DNA from: Piscicola geometra
Lineage: Eukaryota > Annelida > Clitellata > Hirudinida > Piscicolidae
Length of the DNA stretch: 64,000 bases
Direction of reading: 5' to 3'
Assembly (NCBI GenBank): GCA_943735955.1
Contig: OX030961.1
Span: 7,927,920-7,991,919, forward strand
The position numbers and the translations under genes are program-made. How positions within the stretch are numbered: position 1 is the stretch's first letter; every line of letters starts with the position of its first letter. The notes beneath the pieces were generated by a model, which was given only the letters and a program-made list of their open reading frames with translations, did not search any database and had not been told where the DNA came from. Shown here one piece after another: positions 43,601 to 55,708 of this stretch.

Positions 43601-45208
43601 GATCGCATTAAACGAACCTCCCTCTTTGCAAGCAGCTTCAACAAGAACCTCAACATTGATTTTGGCACAAAAAGCTCTCAGAAACATCCTTTTGAAACTA
43701 ATGTACAACAAGAGCAACAACAACCCCTTCTAGAACCCCAACAACCTCAACAACAACAACATCAACAACAAAAACATACAACAAACCCCAGAAACAGCTT
43801 TCTCTGCTTTGATTCGCTAGGAGAAACTCGCCAAGAAAGCACAGAGGAACACCTTCACTTCGACAACGTCACTTACTACAACACTGGCAGCCAACTGCGC
43901 CAAACCTCTTCGGAAAACAGCCAAGAATCTGATGGTTTCAAAGCGTCAGAGGAAGGATTTTCACAGCGGCAAAATGCTCGAATCACCGTTGAATCTTTCG
44001 ATCGCCATAAAGCCATCAACGGACTTCAATCAAATCTCCAAGAGATGAACAACAAATGCCCAGCAGAGCAAGATAGAAACAAGACCTCACTGAATGGGCG
44101 AGCCAGAAGTGATGATGGTGCCCATGAAATAAATAAAAATGTTAATAATAATAATAATAATAATAATAGTAATAATAATGATGAAAATCATGTAAATAAC
44201 TTGATGATTTATAACCATGGCGGTAAAGAGAGAACGAACGGATACGCAGAAATTAGCAGTGACGATAATGGGAACGAAATTGAAAATAACAAAAATAATA
44301 AACTAATAAATAATACAAATAGAAATGAAGATGATTGGGTAGATGAGGAGGGTGATGATAATGATGGAATAGTTCTTCACGGAGATAACATGGAGTGTTA
44401 CAATGGAGTCGTGAGCAATGCAAACAAGGGGAAACAAAATAATAATAATAATGATAATATACACCTTCGTATCAACAACGATAACAACAACAATAACAGA
44501 ATAAAATATAGTAAGTTTAATAATAAAAACAATAAGTTCAAGTACACTAAAATGTTGAAGGAGCACAGCAACAACCAGTCACAGGTTTGCAAACAAATCA
44601 AGTTTTCATTTTATTTACTCTCGATAGTTTATCTTTATTCTACTTTCAAGATCTTATTTAGTTGTCATGGGGCTTTAACTTATTAAATTTGGTTTTTATT
44701 GTTTTTCTAGATCAGCTACTCTTCCTCTTCAACCAACGAAACCAACCTCACCTCTCTCACCAACTCAACCGAGCCTCTAGACCTCAAAAACAACAACCAC
44801 AGCCCAGACCAAATAAGCAAGAACCCTAACAATATAATTGTTGAATACAACAGGGAAGACACAATAGGAGATGAAGATGAATGTAAAAGTAAAACAAGTT
44901 TCAAAGGAAACTTTGAAACATTTGATAAGAAAGGATTCCGTGAAAAAATGACTCAAGGTGGCTTGAGAGGAAAGCTTCATGCAATGAAGCAAGGAGTGTT
45001 TGCAGGAGAAGTGACAATGGTGAAGCGTGAACGCAGGTTGGAGAGTTGTACCGATGACGGAGATGTGGAAAATAACGCGGAAGAAGACGACGACGACTAC
45101 GAAGATGCAGAAGATACTCAGAACGAAGAAACGTATGAAGATGACTACGCAACCACTGATGTGGTTGATGATGATGAAGAAGACGATGATGATGATGAGT
45201 CGAGTTAG
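40625..45208 (+). CDS. Seven-repeat protocadherin
   Basis: A single-pass calcium-dependent adhesion protein. Exons 40625-44584 and 44711-45208 join in phase 0, giving 1485 residues. A signal peptide is visible (IKILLVLVFSLLFC). Seven cadherin repeats follow; the linker motifs DINDNKP, DVNDKK, DVNDHAP, DENDHSP, DVNDNPP and DKNDNPP occur near residues 149, 260, 363, 473, 580 and 694, and the last repeat lacks the motif, as usual next to the membrane. DRE and LDRE motifs and several N-glycosylation sequons support it. The membrane segment is near 842-868, followed by a basic stop-transfer KKERKRR. There are no EGF or LamG domains, so it fits non-clustered delta-type protocadherins. The cytoplasmic tail holds polyGln, polyAsn (AAT repeats) and an acidic end; no catenin-binding motif is seen. 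The DVNDKK linker is degenerate. AATAAA lies at 45275. Confidence 0.93.
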
Positions 45209-46733
45209 TTGTTTGCTTGAAATCATTAGCTAGAGTTTAGTTTTAATTTTTGAAAAAAGAGAATAGAGCGGGGTAATAAAGGCTTTTATGTTTGCTGCTC
45301 AGACGTTTAGTGTTTCTGGAGCAAAATAATTAAGCATAATTTTTTTCTAAATCTGTTTGTTTGTTTCATGCTTATCTATTCACAGCCTCATAACCATTAA
45401 CATTCCTGCTTCAGTTTTTCAAGGTCAGGGCACTTTCAAGAGCAGCTTCAGTTCATTCTTTCCATCGCCGAAACTCCACAAACCTCTTCATCATCCCCTC
45501 AGTCGAAATGTCTCAAATCCTCAACACTATTGTAGCCAACATCAAAGACGTCATGAAGCACAACAACAGCAACAACAACTCCAATACCGCCACCAACAAC
45601 ATTTTCAACATTTCAACAATGCAATGAAACAAAGCTTTCCTTCTCTGTCATCTAGCGAAAATGAAAAAATATTGTCTCAGGAAAACGATAAAAAGTCATT
45701 CTCTTCATTTCTTCCACAACTGGGAAGACAAATATTCCCTTAATGTAATTGTTATACACTACTTTCTTCAGGTTTAATATATGTCTTTTGGACTTACGCG
45801 TGTTTTAAGTGTCTTGTCAAAACTTTATAAAAACTGTAAAAATAATAGCTTATCTAGCATTTCTTAATTTTTGATAAATATTGTTAATTTTACTCAAATA
45901 GGTTATATTTTCATCGAAAATAGATTAGACTTTTTATAAAAGTATTTGTTTTATATTTTTGATGAGGCTTACTTGCTTTTCAAAGTAATCTCAGACTTTG
46001 GCTCGCTTTTTACACCTTTTTCCTTGTATTCTCAGTGTGAAAATTTGTTTATTGTCATCACTTTTTAAATCCAAAGTGTGCTTCATAATCCTTAATGATT
46101 TTATGTAAAATAATAAAAACAAACATTCTATTTTATTTCTCAAAGTGAATATCAGTGGATATGAGTATTCTTAAAAAGTTCAAAAAGGTATTTAAACACT
46201 TTTTTAGTTCAATAATTTTCCGACATTTATAAATTTCCCGAAAATGATACTGCCTAATTGAGTGGTTCTACATGTTCGACGGCTTAAAACAGTTCGATTT
46301 TCAATTAGAACATCAATGAGTTGACCAAATAATCAGACATAAAAGCAAATTAAGCCATCTTATTTCATGGAATTTTCAATTTATAATTACACCTACCTTT
46401 TTAGTCGTTCTAACACATCATTTTTATGAAAAATATTAGTTTATTGGCACTTTTCTGAGTAATTTCCAAGGTATAACGACTTCGAAAGCCTTTTTATGCA
46501 CCCATCATGCAGGCGTGGTACGGTGACGCTTAGTTAGATACGAAGTCAATATTAATTATATTTAATGGAGCTCTAAATAAAAGCAGTGATTCCACTAACG
46601 AGCTTTATGATAATTGTGATGTCCCTGTTAAAAAGTGACAAGTGCAACGGAACGTTCATAAACTGAAGTGAGTGTTCTCGGCTCATTGACAGAGAATAGT
46701 TTTTCAAAAGATTTTCTAAAGAACTTGCCTTTA
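45209..46733. other. Intergenic after protocadherin; possible extra 3' exon
   Basis: AT-rich. A stretch at about 45415-45741 is less AT-rich and open, with a Gln-rich, Ser/Phe-rich composition resembling the protocadherin tail, and is preceded by a CTTCAG acceptor-like site. It could be an alternative terminal exon or part of the 3' UTR, but I could not link it in phase to a donor. The rest shows nothing recognisable; 46500-46733 should carry the channel gene's promoter or 5' UTR. Confidence 0.35.
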
Positions 46734-49275
46734 ATGCACTTGAGAAAGTGCGAGTGTGGTCGGATAAATCACGTAGAGTGTTCCTTCGACAACGATCCGT
46801 CGAGCAAGTGGACCAAAAAGAGTTTCACTCTGGAGACGAAACTCTTCGAAACGGCCAATGAGATGTCTGTCGTGGGCATGAAACACTGTCTCAATGCGAA
46901 CAAGAGCCTCAAATGCAGAGTAGTCTGGCTACTTTTGTTGTGTTTGGGCTGTGCAGTGACGGTCTTCTTCATCGAAGAGCGAATTGTTTATTTCTTCAAG
47001 TACCCTGTTTCAACGCAGCTTGACGTCGTATCGGCCAGGTGTCTCCGCTTTCCAATTATAACTGTCTGCAGTGGAAACTACATTAAGAAAGCAGCTGCTG
47101 AAGAGCTAGGTAACGAAAAGAAAACCATTAGTTCATTAATATATATTAAAACTTTAGTATAATTAACAAAACATATTTTTTCTTTAAATTCCCGTAGATA
47201 ATTAATTATTTATTAATGAAACCACAGAGAATACGGCTAACACTCTTACCACATTTGCGAAGGTTTAACAGAGTACTTCAAGCAGTTTCTGCCTCCCTTT
47301 CGGATCAGCGATGAGCCTCCTAAACAACTTCGTGGCTTCATTCCCAACAGCACTCAGGAAGAACTGAAAAGTAACAGGAAATTTTTGTCTCCTGGCTTGG
47401 AAATTCTCAAGCTGGTAAGAAAGCCAATACTTTCAAATATAAAGTGTTTTTAATACGGTTATGCATATGTAATATAACCAAATGATAAAATAAGTTATAG
47501 TAAGCTTCTAGTTTAATCTTTTTAATTTATCCGCATACCAAAGTGTTACAAAGGCTCCAAACCTTGTTCTAAAAACATGATCAGTGCTTCCTACACCAAC
47601 AGTGGCCAATGTATTGTCATCGATCCAAGTGAGATCATAACTATTACATCTTCTAAAATAATTTAATTGATTCATGAAAAATGTTTCTCATTTAATGTGA
47701 TTAAGTTTTTTCCATAACAATCGTCACAAACATCGACATTTGCGTTTTTTTAAACTTTAAATTCTTAAGGCAAAGACAACTGGACGATCGACAGACCTGG
47801 CTCCAATGAAGCTATTGAGCTTCTGCTCTTCGCCAACCAGTCTGACTTTTTCATACAAGGCTCTAAATCCATTGCATTCAGCGTGAGAACTTTTGAAGCT
47901 GTTTAGTATAACGGCATTTAATATTTTCAAAGTGATTTAATCTGTTATAAATTATAATTTAGTGAGTTTCGTTGTAAAGCCGGTTTACTCAGAACACAGT
48001 TTTGATCACACGCCAAAGCATAAAATATATAAGTTCATGTATAGGAAAAGCACGTGAAGTATTCACACAATCAGGTGTACTTGCACGAGCCCTTGGAGCC
48101 TCCGATGATGAAAGAGCTTGCACTAAAAGTGGAAACTGGACATTCCATCGACATGGTTTTCACCGTCTTCAATGTAAATGATAAGCTACTTCGCTACCAT
48201 TTATGTCAGATTTTTAGATATCTTTTTTGGTACAAAATTGTGTCAAACAAAATTAATTTAATTAAAATATTCTCATTGAATACACCGTAAAATACAAGAT
48301 TGTTTAGACACCCACAATAATATTATGCTAATTTAATTTGAGTTCGAATACAAAGGCTAATGAGCAAATAACTTTTTTATTTAATAATTAAGAATTTTTG
48401 TGAAATAGTGGAAAAATACTTATATTTTCCTTCATTGGGAATACATTAGTATTTTACGGTATATACCCAAAATAGTTTTAAGGTATGCTATGAATGAACA
48501 AACTTAATAAGATAACAAGACAAAAGCCACCCTATGGAACATGTGTGGACAGCCCTGACTACCACCCCACGGCGTGCGAAAGAATCTATGAGAAGATGAC
48601 AACCATGAAGATGTGTGGATGCAAGTTATTCTATGTTCCAGGCGAGAGATTAAATTGTAGCATGCGTAGAAGTTCCTATTAACGAAAACAAGTTTTTAAT
48701 GGAAAAATTATTCATCTTTTCAAATTTTAGAAATTCACATAAAAGTAAAAACAACTTTTAAAGTACGCTAATGACATTGGAAAAACTACTATTCAGGCGA
48801 TGAGCCAGACTGCGACTACTATCAAGAAAGATTTTGCGCTAAAAGGGCGTTGCAGAAGTACTACCAGGACCTCGCTTCAGGCGAACAGAGTCAGTCGTGT
48901 CCGCCTCGATGCGAGCAGATTTTGTACATTCCCTCGGTGAGCAGCTCCACGTTCTCCAAGAATCTCCTCGAACACGCCCTGCCGCAGGTTGGAATTGTCG
49001 AAGAGTACGACTACTTTCTCGAGAACTACGTTTTCTTGTCGGTGTACCTGAAGTCGATGGAGTTCACGAAGATGAGCATCGTGCCTGCCTACCACTTTGC
49101 CGCCCTGGTGGCTGACATAGGCGGATCCTTGAGTCTCATGCTCGGAGCGACTCTTCTGACGTTTGTGGAGATCGTTGAGCTGATCGGCAATCTCAGCTGC
49201 TACTTCTTTTTGAAGAAACGGTCCCAGTTCTTTCAGGAAAAGAAACTTGGAGATGCCACCATCAATTCTAGTTGA
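46734..49275 (+). CDS. DEG/ENaC family sodium channel subunit
   Basis: A trimeric, amiloride-sensitive type cation channel subunit (ASIC/FaNaC/degenerin superfamily). Exons are 46734-47109, 47263-47414, 47544-47628, 47770-47882, 48051-48173, 48512-48656 and 48797-49275; phases agree, giving 490 residues. The ATG at 46734 is the first in frame, and no upstream ATG extends it. Features in order: a short cytosolic N-terminus, TM1 (VVWLLLLCLGCAVTVFFI, about residues 62-79), the post-TM1 block FPIITVCSG, a cysteine-rich extracellular domain with KPPYGTCVDS, CERIYEKMTTMKMCGC and CPPRCEQ, then pre-TM2 LVADIGGSLSLMLGATLLTFVEIVE, and a short tail with KKRSQFF. Two usual key residues differ: the N-terminal His-Gly gating motif reads Val-Gly (SVVGMKH), and the G/S-X-S selectivity filter reads GAT. 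Splice choices at 48512 and 48656 are the least certain. Ligand unknown. Confidence 0.92.
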
Positions 49276-52200
49276 TTTCCATAGGAAATATGCTATACAA
49301 ATCTTGCGTTTTAAAAGTGGTTTGGAGATTTTTTGTAATTAGAATAACATGCAACTTTAGATTAAGATAAAATCTAGTAAAAAAGAATATTTATTGAAAA
49401 GAATAAATTTACTTTAAGTTATACATTTCTAGTGCGTTGAGTTATATTTTTAAAATGAACTTTTCAATTTTTCTTTGAAGTGTGACGACGTGATGCCAGA
49501 TACATATGAGAATATAAAAGGAATGATGTAAATATTTATTCGGATATGAATCTTCTTACATCGAAAAGAATCAGCTAAGCATACCTTGAAATCCCATCGG
49601 TTCAAAGTCTTTTTCATAAAAACAACTTTTTTCGATTTTTGTTGTTTTTACCACTTTCTTAAATATATTGAACAGTCAATAAATTCGAGGTTTTTATAAC
49701 ACTGTTTTTAATCAAAAATGTAAAATAAAATTAAGCTTTTTCAAAAGTTTTCATAAAAAAATGACATTAATAACTTTAATATAATAAATCATTTTACTTT
49801 TGGGTTGTGAATGGGATGAGCAGAGGTTTTTGAATGTTTTTTTCATTATGTATAATTTAATTTTATTTCGCTTAATTTTTTCAGCATAGCTTTTCAAGTG
49901 TTTTTTTTATTTTTTCATGATTTAAAAAAGGTATGACCAATAAAGATATTTAACGACAGGTTAAAAGTTTCTAAAAATATGTTTTCTTTTAAAAATATAT
50001 TTTGTAAATTTAAAAAAAAACTTTAGAAAATTTTCTAAATTATTTAAACATGAGCAAGCGTCGTTACTTCTTTTGCGATCTTGAAACCATCAGTTTCTCC
50101 ATCTCATCATGTATAATACATTGTATATGTTGTGTCAAAACGCGTAACCATGGATTTGGCGTAAGGCCTGAAAAGAGGCAAATCGTGTAAGGCGTAATTC
50201 ACGATGATGATGTTGCTGATGATAAGAGTAGTGATGAAGGTGGTATTAGTAGTGTTAGTAATAAAATTGATTTGATTAGTAGCACTAGTTGACTTGACTT
50301 TTCACGGGTGTCGTGTGCAATTATTTATGCACATAATTAGTGCATAAAAAGCTGAATAAAGTTTATCGCTTCGTCACACATTTAACCGACTATCTTGTTT
50401 GATCATCGGATTGCTTTAATATTTACTTTTCGAGATTTAACATCAAAATATATTTAATAATTTGTTTTTTGATGTTTTTATACCATTATTAATATTTTTA
50501 TTTTTCAAAATAAAAAAATACTAAAATCTGTTTTTTATTATGAAAACTGTTAATTATCTAAATGTAAAATGATATCTTATAATTGAGTCAATTCAGCATC
50601 ACCTATTAGTGTTTTTCGTGGGCGACTATGTAGATTCCAAGTGTGGAACCCAAAAATTCAGATTCTAAAGTAAGTCAAGACTGATGGATTAAAAAGACGT
50701 TCAAGAGCTTTTTAATGCAAATAAAAATGATTAAAAAGATTTTTCTAGAAATTTCTTTGAATGTCTTTGACGTCTTGACTGATAAAGCTGTGACTTAATT
50801 AGTTGGAAAAAAGTTAGTTCTCACTTTTATAAATATTAAACAAAAGGTTTTACAAATTCTCTTACGATGTCTGTCTTTTCATTTCTCAAAAATTAAAATG
50901 TCAAAAATCATAAAAGGTGAGTTTAATTCTTTGAATACTCCCATGTGCCTCATTTAAGACAGATAAAGCCAGACAATAAAAAAGTAGACAACAAAGATAA
51001 ACGAAAACACTGAAAAAAGATCTTTGGGCATAAAAAAGACGCAATTTTGTCTCTGATAACCGAGAATCGCCAGCATTGACGCCTCTGACACTTTGAAATA
51101 ATCACTACGCACTGTGCAAGCATCCGCTTGTGTTCTTTGAAAAGTGAATAATTTCCTGTTTGAAAACTAAAAGAAAGAGCCTTATATAGTTTTAAAAGCG
51201 GTAAAAAATATTCTAAAGTTTTTAAAGGTTTTTTTTGCATTTATGTTTGTTGAACTGCTTAAAATCATTAATAAAAACAAAGTATTTATTAGCTAAATAG
51301 ATTTTTTTTCATTTTTCAATTATCATTACAAACGTAAAAAAGAAAAAAAGTTGACAGTTTATTTATACTAGTCTATTTGAGAATTCTGGAATCCATTAGG
51401 ATGTTGCAGCAAGGTGAAGTTCAGAGTAATTTTCCTACTTGCATGAGCTTTCCCATTCCTTTAAAGGCTCTTTTATGCTGTCGCTAGGTCCTCTTTGTTC
51501 AAAATGTCGTGATGAAACCAACCAGAATTCTTCAATCTTTCTCGAAGTGATTGTGCTTCTATAATAGGAAAAAAATAATGAGCTTTTAGGTTGAAAATTT
51601 TTTAAACACATTTTTTAAAAAGTTTTTACACTGAAAAGCTCAAATTACATTTTAAAAATTGAATTTTTTTCAGTGCATCTGCTTAAACCGCCGGAAAAGC
51701 CTGTAAAGGATAAGGATTCGTAATAATCTCATTTTCTAGTGGGGTTTCTCTTTAGGCTCAAGTTTGGCATCTCCTCCAATGTAGTTTTTTAGCCTTAGAT
51801 ATTTAAATAAAAAAACAGAAAAAACCTATAAAAATTATGTTTGAATCTGTGCTCATAGAAAAAATCAATTATAATATATGAAAATATTTGAAAATTATGT
51901 GGATGTATTGAAACGAAAGAAAAGTAATAAACAACTTTTCCTATTTTAAAGAAAATTGATTTTTAAAAGTTTAAAAAAATTGTTAAAGAATGTGTCATCA
52001 CCTAATAAAATATATCTAATGTAATAAAACATAACTATAAAAAAACAATAAAAAAAATATATAAAGAATTGACTATCGATTGAGGGTACGTTGTAGGAGA
52101 AAATACAAATAGAAAGTTAGATGTACTAATTAAAAAGCAAGATGATTTAAAAAATAAAATATAAAAAATTAGGCAATCAGAAAAAAGTTATATATTACTC

Positions 52201-53349
52201 TCCTAAATGAATAAACTAGAAAAACTTTAAGGGAAACCCACATACAATGGAAGAGATATATAAAGAAGAGAAGCGATAAAAACTATGAGCTTTACGGCAA
52301 AAACAGCGTTTATAAAAAAACAGACAACGCATTAAGTCAACCATCTCAAGAAATAAAATATAATCCCAAAAAAAGAAAAAAATGAATAAAAAAAGACACG
52401 TAATAGGATCTCTGAATTGCATCATATTGAAGATGGGAAAATAAATATTGCGACAACTGATTTATAAAAAGAAAAAAGTCTTAGAATATTTTAATTGGTG
52501 TATTTAGAAAAAAATTAATTCAGTTATTTGGAAAATTAACATTTAAATAAATTCAGTGAATGGGGAAACCATTAATAATCAAATCAATAAATTATTAATT
52601 CATGTAATAGTCATGTAATAGTATTAGACGACTTAAAACTTTATAAAATTAACTGAACAATACATCTCATCAGCAGAAAACAAGAAACAATTTCTAAAGA
52701 CAACAGAAAATTTTATTTAACGCAACATGTTTGCGATTTCACAAGTGGGCGTCTTGGTAAAAATAAAAAACAAAAAGGATGATTGTGACTGTATGAAAAA
52801 GCATATCAACATCACTGAAACTATTAAATTTAATGGATAGTCCATCGGATTAGATGGATCAAGGCTACACAAATGATCAATTCTATTTCGACTCTGAGAC
52901 TCTTGAATTTGAGGAAAGAGCACTATAGAAATTGATTTGATTGATTGATTGATCTCTGAAAGTAGTCGACAAGGTCCCACACTTGGGTCAGAGCAATTTG
53001 TTTTAAAATAAATGTAAAAAAGACTACGGTGAAAACTCAGATGTTAGAACTTTTCATAAAAATGACTCCCAAAGGACACTCAAAAAATGTAAAAAGCTAC
53101 AAGCAAGAATGCATCTAAAATTGAATACATTCTCAATGAGAAAATAGTCTCAGTCCGAATATAAATACATTCAAGGATTGTCTGGACTCATACTGGAAGG
53201 CTCATCCGCTGTTATATAAATGGGATGCGAAGGAAAGCTCTAACAACAATCTCTATCTTTAACATCAACTTTCAATAAAAACAACAAGCCTCACGAATTT
53301 CAGCATCACAAACACTTCCCACCTTCCACGAAAACTAGCAGCTTTTACA
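49276..53349. other. AT-rich intergenic, no gene seen
   Basis: After the channel gene (AATAAA at 49402) there are 4 kb of very AT-rich DNA without recognisable genes. Short open frames have no domain character. A ATACATTGTAT motif recurs at 50109-50125 and 24541-24551. A TTGATTGATTGATT run at 52930-52950 borders the region that leads into the LINE relic. Confidence 0.5.
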
Positions 53350-54745
53350 GCAATTCCCAGCTTCAAAAAAACTACAGTTTCATCAACACCAAAAAAATAT
53401 ATACAATTCTAAAAACCATTCTATATATTATACAAAAGTATATAAAAGTTCATTAAACGGAGGTGTAATACCAGATGATTGGGAAGAGGGTAATTGCCAT
53501 GTTTAAAAGGAATATAAAAAGAAGTACCTTATTTCAGGCCAATTATTTCAACTATTATTACTTGTTAACTAAGGAATAAAGTGCTTAAAAAGACTTGAAA
53601 GACAGATGAAAAAAATGGATGGTTTAATAATACACAATATGCTTTTATTGGTAGTCGGTGAACAATGTTGCAACTAATTACGATAATGGATGTTTTGACG
53701 GGGATTTTAGATGAAAGATGAGTGAAAGATAATATGTATACAGAGTTTATGAAGGCTTCTGACAAGGTGTCACATAAATCGAAGCAAAACGTGTAAAGGA
53801 ATAAAAATAATTCTTGACAAGAGAACTTAAAAGATTAAATGTTAACCATAATAAATAGAAATGGAAAAGGGTGACAACTAGTATTTCTCAAGGTTCTGTA
53901 ATGGAACCAATTTAATTTTTAATTTTATTATTAACTCTCCAAAAAGTCAGATATTTTCATGTATGCAAAGGGGAAAAACCTGAAAAGTTTATTCTGAAAA
54001 AAGAAATAAATAAAATATTCGAATGAAGTCTGCAATGGCATCTCAGGCTTCAGACGGATAAACGTAAATTATAACAAATATATCTATAAAATCAAAACTA
54101 TCGCGTGATATATTATGTAAAATCTCGAAGGAGCTCAGGTGTTACTAGAAAATATTGCATATTAAAAATGCCTGGCTGTAATTATGAACAATAATTTAAA
54201 ATTGGAAATACATAGAAAAAAGTAAGTAAAAAAAGGTTTTATAAGAGGATAAAAGTGTTTAGATAAAAAATCATTTAGAATAATATTTAGTAAGGTCCTA
54301 TCTAGAATACGCTGGTAGTGGGTGGAGTCAATCAAGGTAAAGGGATATTAAGTTGACAAAAATGTATAAAAAAGCTACCAAAATGTTAAAAAAACTTGAA
54401 AAAAATTCGTATAGTAAAAAACTTGAAAAAAATTCGTATAGTAAAAAACTTGAAAAAAATTCGTATAGTAAAAAACTTAAAATAGTTAAATTACCAATTT
54501 TAAAATGTTAGATGGTCAAACAACGGTTGGGATATTCGTGCTAGCACAACAAAACGCAATACATTGAGACTATCAGAGCAACAATGTTACTCAGCAACAT
54601 CGTCAAAATACATGCGTAAAATTTTATATAAAAAAAAGAGTTATTTCAGTTTGGAATAACTTACCTAATGATTTGAAACAAATAAGAATACAGGCACATT
54701 CAAAAGAAAATGAGATAATTTCTGGATAAATCATATGATGATGTG
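53350..54745 (+). mobile_element. Degenerate CR1/Jockey-like non-LTR retrotransposon (RT region)
   Basis: Translated piecewise on the plus strand, with many stops and frameshifts, the segment follows the order of a LINE reverse transcriptase. Seen are GVIPDDWEEGN (53462-53494), QLITIMDVLTGILDER and YTEFMKASDKVSHK (the AFDKVSH block, near 53735-53780), SQGSVMEP (near 53887-53910, for the G-VPQGSVLGP block), LRLQTDKRK (near 54045-54065, for the NxxKC block), SKKRFYKRIKVFR and RVISVWNNLPNDLKQ (near 54635-54690, the C-terminal WNNLP block). No frame is intact and there is no endonuclease, 5' end or clear target-site duplication. The catalytic YADD block is not readable. It is a dead copy. Confidence 0.85.
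54397..54480. repeat. 28-bp triplication within the LINE relic
   Basis: Three tandem copies of a unit containing ACTTGAAAAAAATTCGTAT and AGTAAAAA, with a partial fourth. It corresponds to the NLKKL-type block of the RT C-terminus, so the duplication happened after or during decay of the element. Confidence 0.85.
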
Positions 54746-55708
54746 AAAATAAAAATGCGATTATAATTGAACAATGAAAGAGTAATTAAATAATTATCTC
54801 AAAATCAGTTCTTATAGAAATCAAAAGACCTACGGTGGTTAAATTCTATAAACGAACTTTATTTAGATTCGCTTATGCTCAATATTAATTTGAATTTATT
54901 GATTTAACTAAGTTTTGAAATGAAGTTAAATTTAATTCAATTTGAATATATTGAACGTGCTTTCAATAATTTTATTTTCCGAGAGTTTTCCTGCATTTTC
55001 ATTTATCTCTCTTTCACTCTCTCGAATAGAAAGCTTGTGGAGATTATAAAATGAATTTGTGAGATGGGGAAAATTCTTTAAAGTATTTCTGTTTAAAAAA
55101 TTCAAACCTAATATAATAAAGTTTAAATTCTGCTTAAAAGATTTTTTGTTTTAAATTACATTTGTCTTCAAATAAATAATGAAATTTTGTAAAAATTCAA
55201 CATAAACAGTTTATATAAAAAAATTTCAAATAATATTTACAAATAAAAAGGTTTGAGTATTTGAAAATCCAAAATAATGTAAAAATGTTAAATAAATGAA
55301 GTTTTTAAAAATTGGTATAAAGAAACAGTAAAAAGCCTGAACAAAGAAAAATATTATTATATTTTAAAATCTTTCAAAACATAAAAATTATTTGTAAAAG
55401 AAATTCTTCTTGAATACATCTTAAAAGCGAGATATATTCTTCTTTGAAATTTAATACTTAAAAGAAAATAACTACGTCCAATAACTTTACATGTTTTTCA
55501 AATAAGCTTATAATCTTGTCTTAATAGAAAACAGCTTTCCATCAAATAAATTCTACTTAAAGCTTCTAAAAATATTTCATTTTCATCAAAGACTGTAATG
55601 AAAAACCTCATAGGCTTACAATATTTATTATAATACTTTTTTATACCTTGAAATAAATTTTTTGTACCTTTGAATATTTTCACAGACAGACTTTACACAA
55701 CTTTCAGT
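54746..55708. other. AT-rich spacer before GPCR gene
   Basis: Very AT-rich DNA with no recognisable gene or repeat; the minus-strand open frame at 55498-55683 has no support. Any promoter for the putative signal-peptide exon at 55709 would lie here. Confidence 0.5.

Noticed and set aside
50090..50300. Possible non-coding RNA or promoter island near the TGATGATG run
   Set aside because: Slightly higher GC and a short microsatellite only; no conserved motif or stable fold that I can support.
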